In this document: piece by piece, positions 24,883 through 31,884 of the stretch
Position numbering within the stretch: position 1 is the first letter of the stretch
Layout: each line of letters opens with the position of its first letter
Assembly (NCBI GenBank): GCA_017645905.1
Contig: JAGCNO010000014.1
Span: 1 to 33,192 of the forward strand
Length of the DNA stretch: 33,192 nt
DNA from: Prevotella sp.
GTDB lineage: Bacteria > Bacteroidota > Bacteroidia > Bacteroidales > Bacteroidaceae
Direction: 5' to 3'
Made by a program: the position numbers and the translations under genes
Notes under the pieces: generated by a model
Told to the model about the DNA's origin: nothing
Database searches by the model: none
What the model saw: the letters and a program-made list of their open reading frames with translations, nothing else

Positions 24883-25710
24883 GTGAAGAAAGAGAGTCCT
24901 TTTTCAGAGAATAGCCGTCAGCGACAACTGGAGTCGCCCGACCACGTGCAGGAATATGTGCGCGTCACTTCTGTTTCGCCCTTCCTCATCGGCCTGACCA
25001 TCCTGCTCCTGCTGGGAGCCTTTGTCGTGTGGGGAGTCTTCGGCACCGTCGCCGACAGGGTGCAGTATACCGGACTTATCTTCCCCCATCATGGCACGGA
25101 CGACGTGACCCTGCAGTCGAGAGGCTCCGTCATTAGGATGCTGGTGCATACAGGCGACTCAGTGGTGGTTGGCCAGGAGGTAGCCTACGTAGAGACGCTG
25201 GGACGCGACAGCGTGATACACAGTGCCATCGCGGGTATCGTGTTGCATACAAAGCAGGACCGCGAGTCGTTTGAACCAATGGAGCCCCTCGTGAGCATGG
25301 TCTGCGAGCATCATGACCACACGGTGCACACCATGCTCCTGGCATACGTGAAGATGGAGACCCACCACGTGCTGAAGGAAGGTATGGAGGCGCAGGTGTG
25401 GCCCATAGGCGACGACCGCGACAAGATAGGCTATGTAAGGGGTGTCATCACTGACATTGACCCCTACCCCACCCCGGTGGCCGAAATCATCAGCCAGCTG
25501 AAGAGTGCTGCTATGGCCGAGCTGCTCTTCGACACCAACGAGCCCGTGTGGCAGGTGGTCATCGAGCTGCGCCATAATCCCGAAGACCCCGAACTGTATG
25601 ACTGGGCCTCAGGTAATCCCGATGATGTGGAGATGACGGTCGGCACGTTCTGCAATGTGCTGACCGAGACGCGCAGCCGCTCCATGTACCAATATCTATT
25701 TAATCTGTAA
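24883..25710 (+). CDS. NHLM/NHLP-type export system HlyD-like membrane fusion protein
   Basis: 275 aa. N-terminal cytoplasmic stretch (RQLESPDHVQEYVRVTSVSP) followed by one membrane helix (33-53, FLIGLTILLLLGAFVVWGVFG) and a periplasmic part with a lipoyl-like hairpin (about 84-109, RGSVIRMLVHTGDSVVVGQEVA). The 'L-x-SP-x-x-x-x-x-x-x-V-T' entry followed directly by the helix is typical of the secretion proteins of NHLP bacteriocin systems. It would link the two ABC proteins to the outer parts of the envelope. Start is GTG; no in-frame ATG exists near it. Its stop lies 3 bp before the next gene. No precursor peptide gene is found upstream. Confidence 0.8.
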   Translation: MKKESPFSENSRQRQLESPDHVQEYVRVTSVSPFLIGLTILLLLGAFVVWGVFGTVADRVQYTGLIFPHHGTDDVTLQSRGSVIRMLVHTGDSVVVGQEVAYVETLGRDSVIHSAIAGIVLHTKQDRESFEPMEPLVSMVCEHHDHTVHTMLLAYVKMETHHVLKEGMEAQVWPIGDDRDKIGYVRGVITDIDPYPTPVAEIISQLKSAAMAELLFDTNEPVWQVVIELRHNPEDPELYDWASGNPDDVEMTVGTFCNVLTETRSRSMYQYLFNL

Positions 25711-25713
25711 AAA

Positions 25714-27480
25714 TTGGAAACGAAGAAGACGACATGGGGATTGCTCTACCGCTTCATGAAGGCGGGTGGCACCCTTTTCTGGATGATTATCCTGCTCTAT
25801 GTCATCACCATTGGCATGGAGCTGTTTCCGCCTTTCTTCCAACAGATCTTTACCGATAACATCATCACGGGGAAGAACCCGGAGTGGTTCACCCCGCTGA
25901 TGATTATCTTCGGCTCGCTGTTTGTTCTCGAACTGATAGCATGGCTGGTGCTCAACAGTCATCGCCGCACGCTGACCATGCGGTTCAGCCTCGTCAGCCA
26001 ATCACGCTACGTGTGGCATGTGTTGCGTCTGCCTATGTCAGCCTTCAGTAAGTTTTCCACGGGCGACCTCATGGTCCGTTACATGGGCATCACCCGTACG
26101 GGCGTGAAGCTCTTCGACCAGGTGCCCGGCATAGTGCTTCTCTTCAACATTCTCATCTTCTCCTACTTGCTGTTCTTCTACAGCTGGCGGCTGGGCATCA
26201 TCGAGATTCTGGCCCTGGCCACCATCATCATGTCCGTACGTCTCAGCGCCAGTTACCAGAAGCGGAAGGCGAAGGACATGGAGGTCACGGAGCGTCACCT
26301 TCAGAGTGCCACTATGGCGGGGATGCGTAACATGGAGACCATCAAGTCGGCCGGGGCCGAACAGGGCTTCTTCCAGCGGTGGGATGCCATCTATGCCTGT
26401 GCCCTCAATGCCCGTGTCACCGCCACCCGTCAGATGATTCTCGTGGCTGCGTTGCCAACGCTGGTGCAACAGCTGAGTAATGCGCTGGTGCTCTGTCTGG
26501 GAGCACTGTTCATCCTCGACGGCGACCTCACGCCCGGTATGCTTTTAGCCTCGCAAGCCTTCATGACTTCCATGCTCTTCCCCGTGACAAAGATTTCCAA
26601 CGTCATGCAGGAGGTGTTCAAGGCCCACTCCGTGCTCGAGCGGCAGGAGGAAGTGCTTGATGAGCCTTTAAATGGGAGTGAAGAAGGAGTGAAAGGGACG
26701 TTAGATAATAAAGCAGACGAGCAGAAGTATCGTCCCCTTCACTCCCCTTCTTCTGTCAAGCTCCTCGGCGAAATCGAGCTCCGCGACGTCACCTTCGGCT
26801 ACGACCGCTCTCAGCCGCCCCTCATCTCCCATCTCTCCCTTCACATCAAGCCCGGCGAGCACATTGCCTTCGTAGGTAAGTCGGGCTGCGGAAAGAGCAC
26901 CATTCTGATGCTCGTCGCCGGACTCTACGAACCCTGGGAGGGCGAGGTGCTCATCGACGGCGTGCCTGTCAGCGAGATTGACCGCATGAAGCTTACTGGC
27001 AGTCTCGGACTGGTCAGCCAGGACGTGACGCTGTTTGAAGGAACGATAGCCGACAATATCCGTATGTGGGACCTGTCGATAGAGGATTTCGCCATAAAAA
27101 CGGCTGCGGCCAATGCCCAGATACACGACGAGATTGCCTGTCGGCCCGATGCCTACGACGGTATCGTCACCACCGGTGGACAGAATTTCTCCGGCGGTCA
27201 GCGCCAGCGACTGGAGATTGCCGCCGCCCTGGCCAAGGAGCCCACGCTGCTCCTGCTCGACGAGGCTACCTCGGCCCTCGACGGGAAGACCGAGGAGCTG
27301 GTCATGAAAGCCCTATACGGCCTTGGCGCCACCCTGCTGATGATTGCCCACCGGCTGGAGACCGTCCGCCAGTGTGACCGCATCTACGTCATGGACTACG
27401 GCAACGTCGTCCAGACCGGCACCCATGACCAGCTGATGGCCGACCCCAACGGAATCTATTACAAACTGCATAACTCATAA
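25714..27480 (+). CDS. NHLM-type ABC transporter, permease/ATPase, without C39 peptidase domain
   Basis: 588 aa. Six-helix ABC exporter membrane domain (about 20-300) followed by an ATPase domain: Walker A GKSGCGKST (388-396), Q-loop Gln436, signature FSGGQ (492-496), Walker B LLLLDEA (512-518), switch His546. The corresponding subunit of NHLM systems carries an N-terminal C39 peptidase of about 150 aa that cleaves double-Gly leaders; here the protein begins almost at the first helix and no Cys/His pair precedes it. Residues 319-345 (NGSEEGVKGTL ... RPLHSPSS) are a translated copy of the GGAGTGAAAGGG inverted element, placed in the linker before the ATPase. The start is a TTG three bases after the previous stop; the first in-frame ATG is 14 codons later and would cut into the membrane domain. 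Confidence 0.85.
   Translation: METKKTTWGLLYRFMKAGGTLFWMIILLYVITIGMELFPPFFQQIFTDNIITGKNPEWFTPLMIIFGSLFVLELIAWLVLNSHRRTLTMRFSLVSQSRYVWHVLRLPMSAFSKFSTGDLMVRYMGITRTGVKLFDQVPGIVLLFNILIFSYLLFFYSWRLGIIEILALATIIMSVRLSASYQKRKAKDMEVTERHLQSATMAGMRNMETIKSAGAEQGFFQRWDAIYACALNARVTATRQMILVAALPTLVQQLSNALVLCLGALFILDGDLTPGMLLASQAFMTSMLFPVTKISNVMQEVFKAHSVLERQEEVLDEPLNGSEEGVKGTLDNKADEQKYRPLHSPSSVKLLGEIELRDVTFGYDRSQPPLISHLSLHIKPGEHIAFVGKSGCGKSTILMLVAGLYEPWEGEVLIDGVPVSEIDRMKLTGSLGLVSQDVTLFEGTIADNIRMWDLSIEDFAIKTAAANAQIHDEIACRPDAYDGIVTTGGQNFSGGQRQRLEIAAALAKEPTLLLLDEATSALDGKTEELVMKALYGLGATLLMIAHRLETVRQCDRIYVMDYGNVVQTGTHDQLMADPNGIYYKLHNS
26674..26752. repeat. GGAGTGAAAGGG inverted element inside the ABC gene
   Basis: Left end GGGAGTGAAGAAGGAGTGAA then GGGACGTTA; right end TATCGTCCCCTTCACTCCCC. 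Both ends match the intergenic element at 10170-10304, while the middle differs. It is in frame and encodes the linker between the membrane and ATPase domains. Confidence 0.8.
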
Positions 27481-27497
27481 CCCTCAAACCTCAACTA

Positions 27498-29642
27498 ATG
27501 GAGACCTTATATGAACAGTTGAAGCGCCGCATCGAAGGCAACCGCCAGGCCGTAGGTCAGGCGGGCGACTTGTTCATGTCTATGGTCAGCCGCGACGTGC
27601 TGCGCCGTATTGTGGGCAATGCTTCCCTGCGCAGCATTACTGGCGCCTCCACGCCCGACGACTTGGAGCAGCAGCTTGCCAAAGAGGGAATCTTCTTCCG
27701 TCAGGTGACCCTGGAAGGCCCTTGGTGGAAGCACACCACCGGCCGGCTCCTGGCTTTCCTGCAGGAAGACGACACGCCCGTCATCCTCATGCCCGGCTTT
27801 GCCAGCTATTCCTTCATCCATCCACACACCAGAAAACGCATCAAGATCAGCGGCCAGTCTACCATCCTGAAACCCGAGGCTTTCTGCCTGACTCAACCGC
27901 TCTCCCCCTCCGCCCCCGTTGCCGAGTCGTCAGCCGAGGGCCTCTCCTCCCCCCTCACCCTTCGTGACTTGGGCCGTTTCGCCTGGCACAGCCTCAGCAA
28001 TGCCGACCTCCTTTATATCTGCCTTGCCTGTATCAGCGTCGTCCTGCTCACCATGTTCACCCCTTACGTCACGAAGCTGGTGTTCAGCGAGGTCATCCCT
28101 TCTGGCGACTCCTCCCAACTTCTGCCCGTGGCCGTGTTGCTGTTCAGCGCCTCCCTCGGCCTGGTAATGCTTCAGGTGACGCGCAGCCTCGTGGTGTTCC
28201 GGGTAAAGGACAAGCTGGAGTATTCCCTGCAGACGGCCCTGATGACCCGCCTGCTCCATCTGCCGGCCACTTTCTTCAAGACCTGGTCGGCAGCCGACCT
28301 GTCCAACCGTGTGCTCTCGCTCTCCCGTTTCAGCGGCCTGCTGACCGAGAATATCCTGACTACGATACTCTCGACGCTGTTCACCGGCATCCTGTTCATA
28401 CAGTTCTTCATCTACGGCGGACCGCTGCTCTTCATTGGCATCGGCGTATTGGCCGTGATGACGTTCTTCATCATGCTCAACTATTACTACACGAAGAAGG
28501 TGCAGGAGCGCGTCACTCCCCAGCGTTCCAGGATGTACGGACTGCTCTACGAGATGCTGGGCGGCATACAGAAGATACGCGTCAACGGTGCCGAGGAACG
28601 TGCTTTCCGCCAGTGGGCCGAGACCCTTGTCGATGCTGAGGAGAACAGCGCCTCACAGCCCGCTATGTATTTCTATACCAGCTCCATAGCCTACGTCGTC
28701 AAGCTGCTGCCGCTACTTGTCACGATGTGGGCTGCCTGGCAATACCGTCTCGGGCTCTCCGACTATATCGCCTACTGCTCCGTCCTCGCCATTGCCGTTT
28801 CCACCATCCAGCAACTGGGCACTATCATGAAGCAGATAGGCCGCCTCATGCCAGAGGTTCGCCAGTGCAGTCCCATCCTGGAGACACCCACGGAAGAGTC
28901 CAGCGAGCAGCATGTCCTGACAAACATCAGTGGCGATATCGAGGTCAGCGGCATCTCCTTCCGCTATCCTCCCCTCCCCACGGAGGAAGGTCCTACACCC
29001 TGGATATTCAACGGTCTCAACCTGCATATACGTCCGGGCGAATATGTCGCCATCATCGGACCCTCGGGATGCGGAAAGTCCACGTTGCTGCGTCTGCTTC
29101 TCGGCTTCGAGGAACCGTCCGAGGGCTCCATCTTCTACGATCATTATAACCTGCGTGATATCAACAAGTCGAGCCTGCGCCGTAACTGCGTGGCCGCCGT
29201 TCTGCAGAACGGTCGCTTAGTGGAGGGCACGCTCCTCGACAACATCCTCTTCACCGCTCCCGCTGCCACCGAGGCTGATGCCTGGGAGGCCGCCCGGCTG
29301 GTTTCGCTCGACGAGGATATCAGCCGCATGCCCTTAGGGATGCTCACCCCCATATCGGAAGACGGACTGGGCATCTCCGGCGGACAGCGACAGCGCATCC
29401 TCCTGGCTCGTGCCCTGGTGCAGCGTCCCGACATCCTGCTGCTCGACGAGGCCACTTCGGCTCTCGACAATGTCACCCAGCAGCAAGTCATGAAACACCT
29501 TGCTCGGATGCGCTGCACCCGTATCACTATTGCCCATCGAAAGGAGACCATCCGCCAGTGCGACCGCATCATAGCCCTTGTCAATGGCCAAGTGGCGAAG
29601 GAAGGAACTTACGACGAAATGGTCGCTGCGGGATACATATAA
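27498..29642 (+). CDS. NHLM-type ABC transporter, second ATP-binding/permease subunit
   Basis: 714 aa. The N-terminal region of about 155 aa contains GPWWKHTTGRLLAFLQEDDTPVILMP, the signature of the second NHLM ABC subunit; it has no peptidase catalytic pair. Membrane helices follow (about 170-435) and then the ATPase: Walker A GPSGCGKST (521-529), signature ISGGQ (626-630), Walker B ILLLDEA (646-652), switch His680. It should pair with the preceding ABC protein as a heterodimer. A low-complexity stretch, 133-151 (QPLSPSAPVAESSAEGLSS), joins the N-terminal and membrane domains. Starts with ATG 17 bp after the first ABC gene. The transported molecule is unknown. Confidence 0.88.
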   Translation: METLYEQLKRRIEGNRQAVGQAGDLFMSMVSRDVLRRIVGNASLRSITGASTPDDLEQQLAKEGIFFRQVTLEGPWWKHTTGRLLAFLQEDDTPVILMPGFASYSFIHPHTRKRIKISGQSTILKPEAFCLTQPLSPSAPVAESSAEGLSSPLTLRDLGRFAWHSLSNADLLYICLACISVVLLTMFTPYVTKLVFSEVIPSGDSSQLLPVAVLLFSASLGLVMLQVTRSLVVFRVKDKLEYSLQTALMTRLLHLPATFFKTWSAADLSNRVLSLSRFSGLLTENILTTILSTLFTGILFIQFFIYGGPLLFIGIGVLAVMTFFIMLNYYYTKKVQERVTPQRSRMYGLLYEMLGGIQKIRVNGAEERAFRQWAETLVDAEENSASQPAMYFYTSSIAYVVKLLPLLVTMWAAWQYRLGLSDYIAYCSVLAIAVSTIQQLGTIMKQIGRLMPEVRQCSPILETPTEESSEQHVLTNISGDIEVSGISFRYPPLPTEEGPTPWIFNGLNLHIRPGEYVAIIGPSGCGKSTLLRLLLGFEEPSEGSIFYDHYNLRDINKSSLRRNCVAAVLQNGRLVEGTLLDNILFTAPAATEADAWEAARLVSLDEDISRMPLGMLTPISEDGLGISGGQRQRILLARALVQRPDILLLDEATSALDNVTQQQVMKHLARMRCTRITIAHRKETIRQCDRIIALVNGQVAKEGTYDEMVAAGYI

Positions 29643-29683
29643 CCTTTCCCATGATAGCCAAAATAAGATAAGGAGGAAAGAAT

Positions 29684-30030
29684 ATGTTACTGACAATTAC
29701 CGACGTGGAATATCTGGGTGACTCTTTTTACCTTCAGCACCGGAGAGCGCCGTAAGGTGGACTCTATGAGCTGGGACAGGCGGCTTGAATGTTTTACGAA
29801 ACTGAAAGCGATATGAGCAGATAGACGACAGACATAGAACGACATAAGGATGCGTTGACTTTTTGATTCTTGATTCAGAAATTTCGCCAAAATATCTCCC
29901 GAGAATTAAAAGTTGATGCTCGCGTTTAGGCGCGGGCTGATACTTTATCTGGGAGAATGGCGTTTGGCGATGCCTCTGAATCGGATGCTGAATCAGTACC
30001 GCGCTTTCTTTGTGCTCATAATTAAGAAGG
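29684..30030 (+). pseudogene. Decayed small gene, DUF2442-like remnant
   Basis: The 456-bp gap after the exporter starts with an excellent ribosome site (AGGAGG, 8 nt before the ATG at 29684). The frame MLLTITDVEYLGDSFYLQHRRAP stops at 29755, but shifting one base after YL continues as FSTGERRKVDSMSWDRR, and further pieces such as YFIWENGV appear near 29942-29965 in yet another frame. VEYLGD...L.FSTGE resembles the start of DUF2442 proteins and FIWENG their end, so this is probably a multiply frameshifted copy. The intact 23-codon frame could still be translated. The rest of the gap holds a short TTGATTC repeat and the regulator's upstream region. Confidence 0.4.
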
Positions 30031-30039
30031 TTTAACTAC

Positions 30040-30056
30040 AAAACATGTCATGTTTT
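30040..30056. promoter_or_regulatory. Perfect 17-bp palindrome upstream of the Crp/Fnr gene, candidate operator
   Basis: AAAACATGTCATGTTTT: 8-bp arms around one central T, 43 bp before the start codon at 30099. Size and symmetry suit a dimeric Crp/Fnr regulator, suggesting autoregulation (inference). No convincing TAnnTTTG box was found next to it. Confidence 0.5.
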
Positions 30057-30098
30057 CGCAATTAGAGCGTATATATTAATGAAACAGACATCATAACT

Positions 30099-30671
30099 AT
30101 GGAACTGAAATTCGGAATCAATAGCATTGACGTGAAGCAGTTGCGCTACTTCTGCGAACAGGAGGGCCAAAACGTTCATTACCAGAAAGGCGAGCAGATA
30201 GAGCTTGAGGGGCGTCCTTCAAAGTGGTTTGGCTATGTGGCCGAGGGATGCTTCAAGTATGTGGCAAAGGGCATTAGCGATGGGAACGAACATATCACGT
30301 GGTTTTCATTTGCCGGAGAGTTCGTAGGCGACTATCCCAGTTGTCTTTACAGTCGCCCGTCGCAAACCACCATTGAGGCAATGATGCCCAGCCACGTGCA
30401 TAGGATCAGCGGTGAACAACTAATGTGTTTCTTCCGTAGGAATATGGAAACGATGGAGCTTCGCAGTATCGTTGGCGAGCACCTGCTCAGTCAGGCACGT
30501 GCTCGTTACCTTGATTTCCACCGTACTGCACCACGCGAACGCTACGAGTTGTTGATGCATCGCTGTCCAGGCATAGTCGAGCATCTGCCACTCAATGTTA
30601 TTGCCTCGTTTCTCAACATCAGTCCGAAAACCATTTCGATGATACGACGTGACATTACCTTCGGGCGGTAA
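30099..30671 (+). CDS. Crp/Fnr family transcriptional regulator
   Basis: 190 aa. N-terminal cyclic-nucleotide-binding-like beta-roll (about 15-115: YQKGEQIELEGRPSKWFGYVAEGCFKYV, SFAGEFVGDYPS) and a connecting helix (116-140). The C-terminal winged-helix part is recognised by LPLNVIASFLNISPKTISMIRRDI (163-186). The consensus cAMP pocket is not conserved, as usual for Bacteroidota members that sense unknown signals. Encoded alone, with a palindromic candidate operator upstream; the preceding exporter and the following lipoprotein are possible targets (inference). Confidence 0.88.
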   Translation: MELKFGINSIDVKQLRYFCEQEGQNVHYQKGEQIELEGRPSKWFGYVAEGCFKYVAKGISDGNEHITWFSFAGEFVGDYPSCLYSRPSQTTIEAMMPSHVHRISGEQLMCFFRRNMETMELRSIVGEHLLSQARARYLDFHRTAPRERYELLMHRCPGIVEHLPLNVIASFLNISPKTISMIRRDITFGR

Positions 30672-30772
30672 TCTGAGGGGGCTGCATTTCCAAATCCTTT
30701 ACCAAAGTAAAGACTTTCATCCTCAGCATGAACTTTTTTGGTTGTGCCGAGGGTGTTTCGTACAGATTGTCG

Positions 30773-30780
30773 TACCTTTG
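30773..30780 (+). promoter_or_regulatory. -7 element of a second candidate small RNA or leader
   Basis: TACCTTTG, followed by CA as at the other orphan promoter (10067). A TTTG at 20 bp is not present, so support is weaker. Confidence 0.45.
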
Positions 30781-30786
30781 CATCGA

Positions 30787-30856
30787 GAGTTTTTCCATAA
30801 AGACTCTCTCGTTTGTTTGAGCAGCTCCCGTCGTGATGACGGGGACTGCTTTTTAA
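30787..30856 (+). ncRNA. Candidate small RNA or attenuated leader, about 70 nt
   Basis: Predicted from the -7 box to a terminator. First hairpin GAGAGT (30785-30790) / ACTCTC (30803-30808); second hairpin AGCAGCTCCCGTC (30820-30832) / GACGGGGACTGCT (30838-30850), 13 positions with one mismatch and one G-U, then TTTTT. It may instead be the 3' end of the regulator transcript, or an attenuator in front of the lipoprotein gene that starts at 30929. Confidence 0.4.
30820..30855 (+). terminator. Intrinsic terminator
   Basis: GC-rich stem of 13 positions (one C-A mismatch) with loop GTGAT and a following T run; ends the candidate RNA and any read-through from the Crp/Fnr gene. Confidence 0.75.
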
Positions 30857-30928
30857 AAGTTTAACGACCGGTGATGTAAGATTCTCGAAAAACTTGCGTT
30901 TATATAGAAAAAAGTATTAACAACAGAA

Positions 30929-31480
30929 ATGATGAAAGCAATAAAGATTTGTAGACTGGTCATGACGATGCTTGCTTTGTTCGTCATCGCCTCCTGTACC
31001 AACGATCCTCAATGGGCTGACCCTGAGGCCCACGAAAAGACGGAGCAACTGCAGGCGCAATACACGCCATTCATCGTAGGCACTTGGCACTATGAGAAAG
31101 TCGGAGATAAGCAAAGGGTATTCGAGCAACTGACGTTTAATACCGACGGAACGATTAGCGGACTGCGCAAATGGCAGGCGCGGCAAGTTGTAACCATCGA
31201 CGGTCAGGAGCAATACACCGACTGGGAGAATCTATCACAGCTAAACGGTCATTTCACGGGTACATGGTCTCTCGTATGGCAAAGAAATGACAAGGGCGTG
31301 GGCGAGAACCGCCTATATCTCTATGGTGAGTACGACGAAACAGACATCGTGTACCTTCCCTATAGTGCTAACGTCCTTTTCGACTATGCCGATTCAACCA
31401 TCCTGCGCTTTGCCGGCCTTTGGCAGAACAATGACGGTTGGACGAGTTACGAGCGAGGAGAAGCCGAACCAAGTTTCTGA
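30929..31480 (+). CDS. Lipoprotein of unknown function (lipocalin-like text)
   Basis: 183 aa. Type II signal peptide with lipobox IASC, lipid-bearing Cys at 23, followed by TNDP. The mature part has FIVGTWHYEK, FEQLTFNTDGTISGLRKW, GHFTGTWSLVW and FAGLWQNNDGW, a strand-rich pattern recalling lipocalin-like small lipoproteins; I do not recognise a named family. Two ATG codons in a row (30929 and 30932) can serve as start; no strong ribosome site, as usual in this phylum. It stands alone between a terminator and the trp leader. Confidence 0.7.
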   Translation: MMKAIKICRLVMTMLALFVIASCTNDPQWADPEAHEKTEQLQAQYTPFIVGTWHYEKVGDKQRVFEQLTFNTDGTISGLRKWQARQVVTIDGQEQYTDWENLSQLNGHFTGTWSLVWQRNDKGVGENRLYLYGEYDETDIVYLPYSANVLFDYADSTILRFAGLWQNNDGWTSYERGEAEPSF

Positions 31481-31634
31481 ATTAATCGAAAGAAAGGGTT
31501 CTTTTGGAAGAGTACCTTCGACGAAATGGATGCTGAGAGATTCATATAAATGTTCCCAATATAATTATTTATTATTGTGTACGAGAACAAAAGTCAATAA
31601 TAATAATATAATCCGTTAAAAATATTGTGAAATA

Positions 31635-31666
31635 TTTGGCAGAAAGAAAGAATTGTCGTAATTTTG
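31635..31666 (+). promoter_or_regulatory. trp operon promoter
   Basis: TTTG 31635-31638, 20 bp, TAATTTTG 31659-31666. Predicted start near 31673, about 26 nt before the leader peptide ATG. The 150 bp between the lipoprotein stop and this promoter are AT-rich and otherwise featureless. Confidence 0.8.
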
Positions 31667-31698
31667 CCGTCGATTTGAAACATATAATCATATATCAC

Positions 31699-31755
31699 AT
31701 GACAAGAATAGCAAACTATTGGTGGTGGCGTAACTCAAGATTCGGAAGATCGTGA
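31699..31755 (+). CDS. trpL: trp operon leader peptide
   Basis: 18 codons: MTRIANYWWWRNSRFGRS. Three consecutive TGG codons (31720-31728) lie between the trp promoter and an intrinsic terminator, followed by trpB. This is the classical arrangement for ribosome-mediated attenuation: charged tRNA-Trp lets the ribosome pass and the terminator form, shortage stalls it at WWW. Too short to be found by length-based gene calling. The competing antiterminator pairing could not be settled by eye. Confidence 0.85.
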   Translation: MTRIANYWWWRNSRFGRS

Positions 31756-31796
31756 GAAGATAGCCGCGTACCTATAGCTTTGCACAAAGAAGATAC

Positions 31797-31836
31797 TGAG
31801 AGGCCTTTCGTTCTTACGAGGGGCCTCTCAAATTTT
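31797..31836 (+). terminator. trp attenuator terminator
   Basis: TGAGAGGCCTTTCGT (31797-31811) pairs with ACGAGGGGCCTCTCA (31816-31830): 15 continuous pairs including two G-U, loop TCTT, then AATTTT. It lies about 70 nt after the Trp codons and 49 bp before trpB. Confidence 0.88.
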
Positions 31837-31884
31837 ATAATAACGTAATATCGAAATAACATAATAACAAATAACAACAAGACT

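Noticed and set aside
27498-27960. N-terminal region of the second ABC protein as the missing C39 peptidase
   Set aside because: It has the GPWWK...LLAF text of the second NHLM subunit and no Cys/His/Asp catalytic pattern of C39.
29687-29890. 67-codon frame on the minus strand in the gap after the exporter
   Set aside because: No ribosome site, no recognisable family, opposite to the DUF2442-like remnant; treated as chance.
31775-31782. TAGCTTTG as a second trp promoter
   Set aside because: It matches the -7 consensus but has no TTTG at 19-22 bp and lies inside the leader between the Trp codons and the terminator; coincidence is more likely.
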